Below are positions 45,070 to 53,031 of a stretch of DNA of 64,000 nt, in pieces. Below the pieces are notes generated by a model. It worked only from the letters and a program-made list of their open reading frames with translations. It was not told the DNA's origin and made no database searches. Location of the stretch: the NCBI GenBank assembly GCA_027669155.1, contig JAQEDR010000010.1:1-64000 (forward strand). Direction: 5' to 3'. Source of the DNA: Peptoniphilaceae bacterium AM52-5BH. GTDB lineage: Bacteria; Bacillota; Clostridia; Tissierellales; Peptoniphilaceae. A program made the position numbers and the translations under genes. Every line of letters begins with the position of its first letter. Positions within the stretch are counted from its first letter, which is position 1.

Positions 45070-45843
45070 ATGCTTTTAGCTATTGATATAGAAAATAGAA
45101 ATACGGACTTTGGAGTCTTTGATAAGGACAAACTTAAAGCAAGTTTTAGCCTGTCTAGCATTAAAGATAGGTCAGCGAGCGAACTTTCCCTTATAATCAA
45201 ATATCTTTTGCTAGACGAAGGAATTAAGCTTTCTGATATATCTGATATTATAATTTCTTCAGTCGTCCCAGAACTTGATAGGACCTATATGGATATTGCT
45301 TATAAAATTTCAAAGAAAAAACCTTACTATGTGTCTGCAGGCCTTAAGACAGGAATTAATATCAAATACGACAATCCCAAAGACGTAGGAAGCGATAGGA
45401 TCATAAGGGCAGTAGGAAGTAAAAACAGGTCTGATAAAAATATTATAATAGTCCAAGCGTCCACAATAACTACTATAGACTATATCAATAACAAGAAGGA
45501 ATTTCTTGGAGGAGCTATAATGCCTGGCATAGACCTCTTCCAAGAAGCCCTAGTAAGGGAAAGTGCCAAGCTTCCCCAGGTAGAAATTGTAAGAGGGCAA
45601 AAAATCTTGGGCAAATCTACGACCAAGGCCATGCAAAATGGCATATATTATTCCTACAAAAAGTCAGTAGAAGCCATTATCGAAGAAATTATTGGACAAA
45701 ATAACTTGGATAAGGATAATACTGATATAATAACAAGTGGCGAATACGCTGATTTTATAGAATACAAAGACTATAAAATCAAATCTCTCTCAAACTTAGG
45801 TCTCTTAGGGCTAAAAGATATATATGAACTAAATACAAAATGA
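45070..45843 (+). CDS. coaX: Type III pantothenate kinase homologue (CoaX) with altered motifs
   Basis: 257 residues. The fold and GGAIMPGIDL, IISSVVPELD and GSDRIIRAVGS identify CoaX, which phosphorylates pantothenate in CoA synthesis. The N-terminal phosphate motif reads AIDIENRNTDFGVF, whereas active CoaX has DIGNTN; the second phosphate motif reads VQASTITTID instead of DFGTATT. The catalytic Asp in GSDR is retained. Two of three motif changes suggest weakened catalysis or a new role, such as regulation. Follows the PanT-like gene by 1 bp with AAGGAGA in front, and precedes the terminator 45842-45870. Otherwise normal length. Confidence 0.8.
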   Translation: MLLAIDIENRNTDFGVFDKDKLKASFSLSSIKDRSASELSLIIKYLLLDEGIKLSDISDIIISSVVPELDRTYMDIAYKISKKKPYYVSAGLKTGINIKYDNPKDVGSDRIIRAVGSKNRSDKNIIIVQASTITTIDYINNKKEFLGGAIMPGIDLFQEALVRESAKLPQVEIVRGQKILGKSTTKAMQNGIYYSYKKSVEAIIEEIIGQNNLDKDNTDIITSGEYADFIEYKDYKIKSLSNLGLLGLKDIYELNTK

Positions 45844-45870
45844 CGAGGAAATAGATTACCTTTCCTCGTC
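45842..45870 (+). terminator. Terminator after coaX
   Basis: GACGAGGAAA / TTTCCTCGTC stem with an 8-nt loop is followed by TTTTAATTTT. It stands between the convergent coaX and DUF1294 genes. Confidence 0.85.
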
Positions 45871-45900
45871 TTTTAATTTTGATAAATATTAAATTTTTTC

Positions 45901-46176
45901 TTAACCAGTAAATTTTATCCTATAAATTATAAAAGCCATCTGCAAGAAGAAAATTATAGGGAGGCCTGCCATAAACTTCTTGTGACGGGTCTTATGTCTT
46001 ATTAGCTTCATTGTAATATACATAGAAACTGCCCCACCCAGAGCCCCTATCAGTAAGAGGACATTTTCCCTTACGCGATTTTTCCTAAATTTCTTGCTTG
46101 CTATCTTATCATAAATTGTAAGGATTATTCCAAGTATGTTGATAGATATTAGATAAATTAAAACTTCTCTTTTCAT
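45901..46176 (-). CDS. DUF1294 family small membrane protein
   Basis: 91 residues with three or four hydrophobic helices (LIYLISINILGIILTIYDK, ENVLLLIGALGGAVSMYITM, FMAGLPIIFFLQMAFIIY) and basic loops between (ASKKFRKNRVR, KLIRHKTRHKKF), the DUF1294 pattern; the H(K/R)TRHKKF segment is the family signature. Function unknown. It lies 13 bp downstream of the dehydrogenase gene and is probably the last gene of the catabolic operon, though it may not be related to its function. Confidence 0.85.
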   Translation of the reverse strand: MKREVLIYLISINILGIILTIYDKIASKKFRKNRVRENVLLLIGALGGAVSMYITMKLIRHKTRHKKFMAGLPIIFFLQMAFIIYRIKFTG

Positions 46177-46189
46177 AAGATTAATTTAA

Positions 46190-47203
46190 CTACATCTCTC
46201 CAAGTCTTTCTACTTTTTTAAAAATCTCACCATCTACCTCAATTCCTTCACTTAGTCCCTTTTCTTTTCTGGTATGAAGGCCTAGGCCTGGATATCTAGG
46301 ACTTGTGCCTGGAGTTTTGGCATGGGCAGATTTTACTCTTTCTTTCATCTTAGCTATTGTCTTCTCGTTTTCTTCCTTAGTAGAGAAGGCTTCTGGATTC
46401 ATAGCTATAAAAATCTGTGAGCAAGATGTACAGTTAAAAGCGTCTCTATCATCCATATCATAGGTCGACAAGCCGTTTGATAAAAGGGCCGCCATAGTAT
46501 CAAGGCATATACCAAGGCCTGACCCCTTCCAGTAACCTACAGGCAAGAGATTTTGACTTTCTTCTATAAGTTTTGGATCATCTGTGAGATTGCCATCCTT
46601 ATCAAAACCACCTGGGTATGGAAGCTTTTCTCCCTTAAGCCTTGTTGTTTCAAGCTTACCATAAGAGTAAAGAGAAATTGCCATATCAAGACATATATTC
46701 CCACTTTCTGATGGGATGGCGATCCCTATTGGATTATTGCCCAGACTATTTTGATCTGAGCTCCAAACAGGCATTAGGGATTCTGTATTGGTCCAGCACA
46801 TGCCAATCATTCCCTTATCTGCAATATTTTCGCTGTAGGCTCCTCCCCTCATCCAATGAGTAGTGTTTCTTAAAGTTACCATTCCTATACCATGCTCTTT
46901 GGCAAGCTCTGCCGCCCTGTCACTCGCCTTAAGGGCATTGATCACACCAAAAGCGAGATTGCCATCGTAGTTTTCGACAGAACCGAAGCCCTTAACAAGC
47001 TCCATTTCCGCATCAATATCTACCAAGCCCTTACTTATAAAATTAATTAGCCTTGGTATCCTATTTAGCCCGTGAGAATTGACTCCCTTGAGGGTTGAAT
47101 CAGCATGGACTTTTGCCATGATCTCTGATTTTTCCTCACTAACTCCACTTGCAGTAAGGGCGTTTTTTATTGTATCTTTTAATTTGTCATAAGTTACTTT
47201 CAT
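46190..47203 (-). CDS. Ldh_2/MDH2-family NAD(P)-dependent dehydrogenase (YiaK-like)
   Basis: 337 residues of the malate/L-lactate/ureidoglycolate dehydrogenase superfamily: catalytic segment GVNSHGLNRIP (His), GIGMVTLRNTTHWMRGGAYSE (substrate/NAD loop), LGNNPIGIAIPS, LPVGYWKGSGLGICLDTMAALLS. It resembles 2,3-diketo-L-gulonate reductase (YiaK) more than malate dehydrogenase. The reaction is reduction of a 2-oxo acid or the reverse; the true substrate is open. Overlaps the HEXXH gene by 4 bp (ATGA), which couples it to the operon. Confidence 0.9.
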   Translation of the reverse strand: MKVTYDKLKDTIKNALTASGVSEEKSEIMAKVHADSTLKGVNSHGLNRIPRLINFISKGLVDIDAEMELVKGFGSVENYDGNLAFGVINALKASDRAAELAKEHGIGMVTLRNTTHWMRGGAYSENIADKGMIGMCWTNTESLMPVWSSDQNSLGNNPIGIAIPSESGNICLDMAISLYSYGKLETTRLKGEKLPYPGGFDKDGNLTDDPKLIEESQNLLPVGYWKGSGLGICLDTMAALLSNGLSTYDMDDRDAFNCTSCSQIFIAMNPEAFSTKEENEKTIAKMKERVKSAHAKTPGTSPRYPGLGLHTRKEKGLSEGIEVDGEIFKKVERLGEM

Positions 47204-47823
47204 TTTATATCCTTATATATTTTTCTATATAGTATCTCTTCCTTATCAAAGGCCTTTGCCAGAAGATAGTTGATTATAAGAGGGTTGAAGCCTAAATCAA
47301 GGAAGCTTTTCGCAAAGGCCATGGCTCCTATTTCTGAAGAAGCTTTAAGCTTAACTTTCTTTGATATAAAGCCCATTTTCTTATAAGTAATATATACCCT
47401 ATCAGTAAAAAGCTTCTCATCTTCTTCGATCTTATGATATAGCTCATGGGCGAGGATTATATCTTCTATCTTTATTTCTTCAAAAATAGGCAAGTTTATT
47501 AAACTTGCCATATCTTCGATTTTTCTGATATTTTCATTGTTTAAGATGATTTTTTCATCTTCAAAGTAAGCTAGCTCATAGTAGTCAAAGTCGCTTTTTT
47601 CTTCTTCATATTTTATATCCAAATCATAAAAGTCTCTAAGCTGATTGATATCAGAAAAGATATTTTTCTTATCCCTTCCTACTTTTCGCCCTAGCTCTAG
47701 GCTTTCACGTATTATCTTCGCCTTGTTTTCTATTTTTCCGTAGAAGAGATCCTCTCTTAAGAGATATTTGGCAAATATTTCATCTGATAAGGAAATAAGC
47801 TTTTCTAGTTTTTTATCTTCCAT
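47200..47823 (-). CDS. HEXXH-containing protein of unknown function
   Basis: 207 residues. The motif IILAHELYHKIEEDE (about 124-138) has HEXXH plus a following Glu-rich helix, the zinc-site signature of gluzincin-like metallopeptidases. No signal peptide or membrane helix; the rest is helical (LEKLISLSDEIFAKYLLRED at the start; IGAMAFAKSFLDLGFNPLII at the end). It sits between the dehydrogenase and hydantoinase genes with a 1-bp and a 4-bp overlap, so it is part of the operon. It may act on the substrate or process a partner; I do not recognise the family. Confidence 0.7.
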   Translation of the reverse strand: MEDKKLEKLISLSDEIFAKYLLREDLFYGKIENKAKIIRESLELGRKVGRDKKNIFSDINQLRDFYDLDIKYEEEKSDFDYYELAYFEDEKIILNNENIRKIEDMASLINLPIFEEIKIEDIILAHELYHKIEEDEKLFTDRVYITYKKMGFISKKVKLKASSEIGAMAFAKSFLDLGFNPLIINYLLAKAFDKEEILYRKIYKDIK

Positions 47824-49949
47824 TATAGGTCGTTTTTAGCCCCGATTACAATAACATCTTCGTTACCTTCTCTTAGGGAAAGTTCTGAGTCTATTAACAT
47901 GTTGAGTTGTTCAAGGCTAGTAAGGCCCTCGAAGTCAACAATCTTTCCACCAAGGCAGAGGTAGAGGTCTGGGTTTAGTTTGATATCTGACTTAAATACT
48001 GCAAGGTCCTTCCACATATTGGAAGCTACAGTTCTAACTCCGCCTGCAGTGGTCTTTACTGCCTTGGCGTCAGCTCTTTGTAGCTTGATAAAGCCCTTGT
48101 TATCGATAGCACGAAGTTCAGTTTTGTTGCCCTTTTCTGCTATAAATATATTGAAGTTTTCGTTTGAAACTGGGTTTTCTACTTGATTTTCTTCTACTAG
48201 AAGGCTCTCTGCGGCAAGCTCTCTCGCCTCATCTTTAGTAACCTTCTTAGTTAAATCTTGGCTTGCTATTTCAGTCGATCCTGTTGCAATCGCCCTAACC
48301 TTGGATGTTTGTTGGTCAATTTCGATTTGGATTTCAACAGACTCTGGACTAGCTCCTGATTTTATAACTTGATCTGTCGCCTCAGCCCTTAGTTTCATGA
48401 TATCTTCTCTACTTGGTTGAGGGATAACTCTTTCTACTACATCTCTAACCATAGCAAGAGCAACTCCAATAGAAGATATAATCTCTGCTTTGTCAGCTAG
48501 TTTGTATGGTACGTCTAGTTTCTTTGCAGCGAATGGCAAGAGAACCTTGGCTCCTCCACCTCCACCAACAATGGTAGTTTGAGATTGTTCTACCTTGTAC
48601 TTATCCATTAGGTCTAGGATCACTTCATTGGTTGTATTTGAAGCATCTCTAAGGACAGCCCTAGCAGCTTCTTCCATAGTCATTCCCAAGAAGTCTCCCA
48701 AAAGTTTAAAGCATATTTGAGCGCTTTCTGGATAGCCATAAGAATAATCTCCTTCTTCAATTATGCCTAGGGCATTGGCAGCACATGTTGTGGTTAGAGC
48801 ATAATCCTTATCCTTGGCCCTTACTACTATATAATCTTTTGGATCGCCCTCTTTTGGAGAAATTTGAATAATTTCTGCATTTTCAAATTCCTTTGGGTCG
48901 GTAAAGACTACATAAGGAAGGTTTGCGATATGACAGGACCTTGGTCCGACTTTTATGATTTTGCCCCCTCCTGCCCTTATCATAGATCCACCAGCAACTC
49001 CAACAGTGTGGACATCCATGGAGTTAACCATGGTCCTTTGGCCACCAACTACAGCGTAGTCAATCATTGGTCTTCCGTTTTTGATAACTCCAATATCGGT
49101 TGTAGTTCCTCCGACTTCGAAGAATATCCCGTTAGATACCTTAAGATACATCAAGGCTCCGACAGTTGAAGCAGCAGGACCAGAAAGCATGGTGAGAACT
49201 GGTCTATTTCTCATCTCTTCTATGTCCATTACTCCCCCATCGCCTCTCATAATCATTAAAGGAGCGCTGATTCCTGCTTTTTTAACAGCTGACTCAGTCG
49301 AATCTGCTGTAGCAATCATCTTTGGAAGGATTGACCCATTGATTACGGCGGTTCTTGTCCTTCTTGATAGGCCATAAAGCTTGGAAATTTCTGAAGCAGC
49401 ACATACTTCTACTCCCTTAGCCTTTCCCATCTCTTTGATAAGGAGCTCTTCCTTGTTTCCATCTACTCCAAAGGTCTTAGATACTGCTATTACTCCACAG
49501 CCATTATTTATCAATTCGTCGACTATCCTACTTACATTTTCTTCTGTGAAATCTTTCCTATTGATAAATCTATATTCTGTTTGAATCTTTCTCTTACCAG
49601 AATCATCAAGCTCTATATCTTTGATATGGCCTTGAATTTTAGATAGAAATCCTACAAAACCACCATTAGCTATACCTATTATTCCAACCTTAGCCACATC
49701 TCCTTCAACTAGGGCATTAGTCGCTTGGGTTGTAGAATGGGCTATGAAAGTAACCTCATCTGCTGAAATATTATTTTCAGTAAGACACTTGTTAAATGAT
49801 TCTATAACTCCTTGACTTACGCCAAGTTCATGGTCGTGGGTTGTAGGGATAATTCCCATACCTACTATATCGTATGTGGCATTGTCAATGGCAACCGCCT
49901 TGGTATTGGTACCACCGACATCTATACCTACTCTAATTTGTCTTTTCAT
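47823..49949 (-). CDS. Hydantoinase/oxoprolinase family protein (HyuA-like)
   Basis: 708 residues. The actin-like ATPase fold starts RVGIDVGGTNTKAVAIDNAT; HSTTQATNALVEGDVAKVGIIG and GGTTTDIGVIKNGRP are the phosphate-binding segments. The hydantoinase A region contains NGSILPKMIATADSTE and LSGPAASTVGA, and the C-terminal third has the family's beta-rich domain. Family members open cyclic amides (5-oxoproline, hydantoins) with ATP. HyuB is absent, so the substrate is uncertain. It lies 8 bp from the transporter gene and overlaps the HEXXH gene by 1 bp. Confidence 0.9.
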   Translation of the reverse strand: MKRQIRVGIDVGGTNTKAVAIDNATYDIVGMGIIPTTHDHELGVSQGVIESFNKCLTENNISADEVTFIAHSTTQATNALVEGDVAKVGIIGIANGGFVGFLSKIQGHIKDIELDDSGKRKIQTEYRFINRKDFTEENVSRIVDELINNGCGVIAVSKTFGVDGNKEELLIKEMGKAKGVEVCAASEISKLYGLSRRTRTAVINGSILPKMIATADSTESAVKKAGISAPLMIMRGDGGVMDIEEMRNRPVLTMLSGPAASTVGALMYLKVSNGIFFEVGGTTTDIGVIKNGRPMIDYAVVGGQRTMVNSMDVHTVGVAGGSMIRAGGGKIIKVGPRSCHIANLPYVVFTDPKEFENAEIIQISPKEGDPKDYIVVRAKDKDYALTTTCAANALGIIEEGDYSYGYPESAQICFKLLGDFLGMTMEEAARAVLRDASNTTNEVILDLMDKYKVEQSQTTIVGGGGGAKVLLPFAAKKLDVPYKLADKAEIISSIGVALAMVRDVVERVIPQPSREDIMKLRAEATDQVIKSGASPESVEIQIEIDQQTSKVRAIATGSTEIASQDLTKKVTKDEARELAAESLLVEENQVENPVSNENFNIFIAEKGNKTELRAIDNKGFIKLQRADAKAVKTTAGGVRTVASNMWKDLAVFKSDIKLNPDLYLCLGGKIVDFEGLTSLEQLNMLIDSELSLREGNEDVIVIGAKNDL

Positions 49950-49957
49950 ACTTCCTC

Positions 49958-51262
49958 CTAACTACCAAAGAATACAAAAACTAAGAACAAGTTGATAGCT
50001 GTTATAATCCACGCCCAAACTAAACCTGTCTTCATAAAGTCCTTAACACTCACCTTAGAGTAGTTAAGTGCCCACAAGTTCCAAGATTGGGTAGGACAAG
50101 CCGCCAAGTTCATAGCTATAGTTGGTACATACATGAGTGTAAATAGAAATGGTGTCGAATAAGAACCAAGTGCATTTAATACTCCAACAGTAGCCGCTCC
50201 TGCTCCAAAGATTGTAAGAGGTCCCCTGAATAGACCTAGAGGAGCCATAATCATAAAGGCGATTGTCAAACCTAGCGTAGTTTTTGGCAAAATATCTCCT
50301 AGGATCGGATCAAAAAACGGTGCCGCTACTCCAGAAATCTTGTTAAACATAGGAAGTATAAACAAGAATCCCAATAGACCTGCTACATCTATTACACCAT
50401 CGTAGAAGGTAGAGGATATGACCCTACTTGCTTCTGACCAGCTTTTGCCGATTTTCCCACAAACTACAAGGGCAAAGACAGATCCCACTATAAAGGCAGG
50501 TATGCTTGCCCAGGAGAATACTATAGATAAAAATGTAGGAATGATTGGAGTGATTAGGGCAATCGTTGGCACCTTTTCCATATCGCTTTCCTCATTTAAA
50601 TCAATGTCCCAAGCCTTTTTCTTCCTTCTTTTCTTAGAAAAAATCTTCATATGAGTAAATAGCATAATAGCTACTAGAAGAAGATGAACAGCCATGGCAG
50701 CAAAGGCCCAGCTTATGTATTCTTGAGAGAAAGTCATATCTTCAAAAATCGCTTGCATCTGTGAAAATAAAACTGGGTTAAGATACATACCACTTGCTAC
50801 AGACATAAGATAACTAGTTACAGCCAAACGTTTTGGTACTCCCAAAGATAAAAGGATTGGTAGAACTATAACTCCTATAGCAACTACTGCTCCTGCACCA
50901 AAGGTTGCTGTGAAAATAACTCCAGTAACTAGGGAAAGAAGAACAGTAACTATAAGTGGATCATCTCCTCCTAATTCAGTAACAGATTTGATAAGCTTTG
51001 AAGCAATCCCCGTATCAACTAGGATTTTACCAAACCAAGAACCAAAAATAACATTAACGGCGGTCGCTCCCCAAGATTCTGGTCCACCTTGTAGGATATC
51101 CTTCATCCCATCAGCCCAGCTGATCTTGCCGCCCCAAATACTAAGTCCTAGCCAAACGACAGCCATGACGAAAAATCCTGTCATAAGGTTTCCGCTCTTG
51201 GCAGCATAAATGGCAAGGCTTATATAGGTTATTATCAAAATTATACCTATAAATAAGTCCAT
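49958..51262 (-). CDS. Ion-transporter-superfamily permease (citrate/gluconate type)
   Basis: 434 residues, about 11-12 transmembrane helices. The segment VTGVIFTATFGAGAVVAIGVIVLPILLSLGVP followed by SYLMSVASGMYLNPVLFSQ and LAACPTQSWNLWALNY is typical of ion-transporter-superfamily permeases for organic acids. It probably imports the substrate of the hydantoinase/dehydrogenase genes downstream. GGAGG at good spacing precedes ATG 51262. Promoter and operator lie at 51284-51332. The specific solute is not readable from sequence. Confidence 0.8.
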   Translation of the reverse strand: MDLFIGIILIITYISLAIYAAKSGNLMTGFFVMAVVWLGLSIWGGKISWADGMKDILQGGPESWGATAVNVIFGSWFGKILVDTGIASKLIKSVTELGGDDPLIVTVLLSLVTGVIFTATFGAGAVVAIGVIVLPILLSLGVPKRLAVTSYLMSVASGMYLNPVLFSQMQAIFEDMTFSQEYISWAFAAMAVHLLLVAIMLFTHMKIFSKKRRKKKAWDIDLNEESDMEKVPTIALITPIIPTFLSIVFSWASIPAFIVGSVFALVVCGKIGKSWSEASRVISSTFYDGVIDVAGLLGFLFILPMFNKISGVAAPFFDPILGDILPKTTLGLTIAFMIMAPLGLFRGPLTIFGAGAATVGVLNALGSYSTPFLFTLMYVPTIAMNLAACPTQSWNLWALNYSKVSVKDFMKTGLVWAWIITAINLFLVFVFFGS

Positions 51263-51283
51263 AAATTTCCTCCATTGTAATAT

Positions 51284-51299
51284 TTGTAATCGCTTACAA
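51284..51299 (-). promoter_or_regulatory. cre-like 16-bp palindrome over the catabolic operon promoter start
   Basis: TTGTAATCGCTTACAA is nearly symmetric and matches the cre consensus TGWAANCGNTNWCA on the minus strand (TGTAAGCGATTACA). It covers the predicted transcription start of the promoter at 51304-51332. Suggests CcpA repression or a dedicated LacI/GntR regulator. Confidence 0.75.
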
Positions 51300-51303
51300 T
51301 TTT

Positions 51304-51332
51304 ATTATAGACAATAATTCCTAGAAAGTCAA
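51304..51332 (-). promoter_or_regulatory. Promoter of the catabolic operon
   Basis: On the minus strand -35 TTGACT (51327-51332) and -10 TATAAT (51304-51309) are separated by 17 bp. Transcription would start near 51297 inside the palindrome 51284-51299. Confidence 0.85.
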
Positions 51333-51473
51333 CATTTTAATCATAAAAATACTAATCCAAGCAAACATTTACTCTGATTAATGATTTATATTATTTCCTG
51401 TGGCATATTCCAAACTCAGACCTAATAGATCTCTTGAAGAGAAATCTATTATTACATCTGCCCTTTTTTATTT

Positions 51474-51620
51474 TTAAAAAGAATTATAGATTGGAAAATA
51501 TCTGTCCTCTTCCTTTGCTGTAATGCCTGCCACTATTTCATATTCACTACTTTTACTAAAAAGCTCTGCCATAGTCTCTTCCATGGCGCCAGTTGCCCCT
51601 ACTAGAAGGATTTTAATCAT
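51474..51620 (-). pseudogene. dapB 5' fragment (dihydrodipicolinate reductase)
   Basis: The minus-strand frame from ATG 51620 reads MIKILLVGATGAMEETMAEL and on to EYEIVAGITAKEED before a stop after 48 codons. MIKILLVGATGAMG is the NAD(P)-binding start of DapB; here the G of GAMGK is E, and the remaining ~200 residues are absent. The ATG overlaps the stop of the dapA fragment (ATGA), as in intact dapA-dapB operons. Non-functional remnant. Confidence 0.8.
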
Positions 51621-51754
51621 AGAGCGCCTAGTTTCTTTAGTTCATATTCAAAAATCTCTGTTATCTCAATGTTTACTGGACTTAGGGGAAGTCTCATATA
51701 ATTATCATAAATGCCTAGAAGTCTCATCGCTTCTTTTACAGAAACTGGATTTAA
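51617..51754 (-). pseudogene. dapA 3' fragment (4-hydroxy-tetrahydrodipicolinate synthase)
   Basis: The minus-strand frame reads NPVSVKEAMRLLGIYDNYMR and LPLSPVNIEITEIFEYELKK with a stop, the typical C-terminus of DapA (NP.PVK.AM...G). Everything upstream is gone: the homology ends at about 51754, only 4 bp from the plus-strand aspartokinase fragment. Confidence 0.85.
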
Positions 51755-51758
51755 TTAA

Positions 51759-52106
51759 TTTAACAACGAGCACATCTCTAGAGGAATCGACTCTTTGTCA
51801 ATCCTTATTAGAAAAGAACATATCAAAAGCGAATCCGAAATGCAAAGCCTAAAGAATGCAATAGACGAAAACTTTGCCTACAACAAGTTTGATATCAAGG
51901 ATAATCTGGCCTCAATTGCTATAGTTGGCGAAGGACTTACCAATGACATGACCCGAGCCCTTTATCTTATAAGTAAGTCCTTGAATGAAGAAGATATTAA
52001 AATCGAGTTTATCATCCAAGGAGCTTCCAACAACTCCCTATTCCTCTTTGTAGACGAAAAAGACGAAAAACTTGCAACTGAGAAACTCTACTCTTATTTT
52101 ATGTAA
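51759..52106 (+). pseudogene. Aspartokinase 3' fragment (ACT domains)
   Basis: Plus-strand frame from a stop at 51756 runs FNNEHISRGIDSLSILIRKE through NLASIAIVGEGLTNDMTRAL and FIIQGASNNSLFLFVDEKDE to the stop at 52106. That is the tandem-ACT C-terminus of aspartate kinase (V..G......G...F..L...I.I......S.....V). The kinase domain is missing. An internal TTG at 51795 could start translation but has no ribosome site. Confidence 0.75.
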
Positions 52107-52141
52107 AATTTACTTTATCACTTCCTATTATTTATACAAAA

Positions 52142-52178
52142 AGGATAGGCTCTGGATTTTAATCACCGCCTATCCTTA
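52142..52178. terminator. Bidirectional terminator between aspartokinase remnant and surface protein
   Basis: AAGGATAGGC / GCCTATCCTT stem with a 17-nt loop; on the minus strand it is followed by TTTTTG. It ends the NPKTG protein gene transcript. Confidence 0.85.
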
Positions 52179-52181
52179 GTT

Positions 52182-52895
52182 TTATTTCTTCTTATTTATT
52201 TTTAGCCCCGCAAGTGATACAGTAAGAGCTGATAAGCTCAGGATGGCTGGACTTATTCCCGTCTTAGGATTTTTATCTGCCTTTGTATTTCCCTTATCGC
52301 TTGCTTCATTTATTTTCTCATCTTCTTTTTCCAACTTTCTCACTTCATAGATCTTATTAAATTGGGCAGGATATGAATTCATAACTATATCATTATGGCT
52401 AATCTCATACCTATCTCCCACACTTAGGTCCTTTTCAAAGTATTTCTTCGCTAGAGTATACAATTCTCCTTCAGATCCCTCTTTCTCAACTGTAACAGCT
52501 TCCTCATTTATTTCCTTAACTATAAATTTTTCAGAAATCTTATCTTGATCCTCTAAGTCACCGACTTCTTCTATTTTATAAATCTTAGAAAATTGTCCAG
52601 GATCTGACAACAAGTTAATCCCGTCACTAGTAATATTGACCTCTTTGCCTATCGTTAGTTCAATATACTTAAAATCTTCCTTAGGGACTGAAACCAAATC
52701 TGAATCCTGTCCCTTTTTGTTAAGTATTACAGATTCATCTCCGATTTCTTTGATGACATAAGTTTCTTTTACCGCATCTTTAATATTTTCTTTGATTTCA
52801 GTTTGTCCTGCTTCAGTCTTTGCTGCAAGACTAGGATTTTTGTTTACCATAGCCAATGCGAGTATTAAACTTGTAATTATAATTTTCTTTTTCAT
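52182..52895 (-). CDS. Sortase-type surface protein with NPKTG signal and duplicated domain
   Basis: 237 residues. Signal peptide MKKKIIITSLILALAMVNKN, then two tandem related modules of about 70-75 residues: (TYVIKEIGDESVILNKKG...DPGQFSKIYKIEEV) and (KFIVKEINEEAVTVEKEG...YPAQFNKIYEVRKL). The C-terminus has NPKTG followed by a hydrophobic helix (ISPAILSLSALTVSLAGL) and KINKKK, the layout of a sortase anchor with NPKTG in place of LPXTG. It is thus probably wall-anchored. Ligand unknown. AAGGAGA precedes the ATG. Confidence 0.8.
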   Translation of the reverse strand: MKKKIIITSLILALAMVNKNPSLAAKTEAGQTEIKENIKDAVKETYVIKEIGDESVILNKKGQDSDLVSVPKEDFKYIELTIGKEVNITSDGINLLSDPGQFSKIYKIEEVGDLEDQDKISEKFIVKEINEEAVTVEKEGSEGELYTLAKKYFEKDLSVGDRYEISHNDIVMNSYPAQFNKIYEVRKLEKEDEKINEASDKGNTKADKNPKTGISPAILSLSALTVSLAGLKINKKK

Positions 52896-53031
52896 AAGAG
52901 TCTCCTTTTATTTTATAATAACAAAAATAATGTTAAATTTGTATAAATTTTATAAAATAGAAAACCTCCTTCATAGCTTTTACTAATCAGGAGATTTAAA
53001 ATTATACTAAGCTGAAATTTAGGGGAGGTTA

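Noticed and set aside
48864..49377. Open frames opposite the hydantoinase gene
   Set aside because: Antisense shadows; the minus-strand frame has all family motifs.
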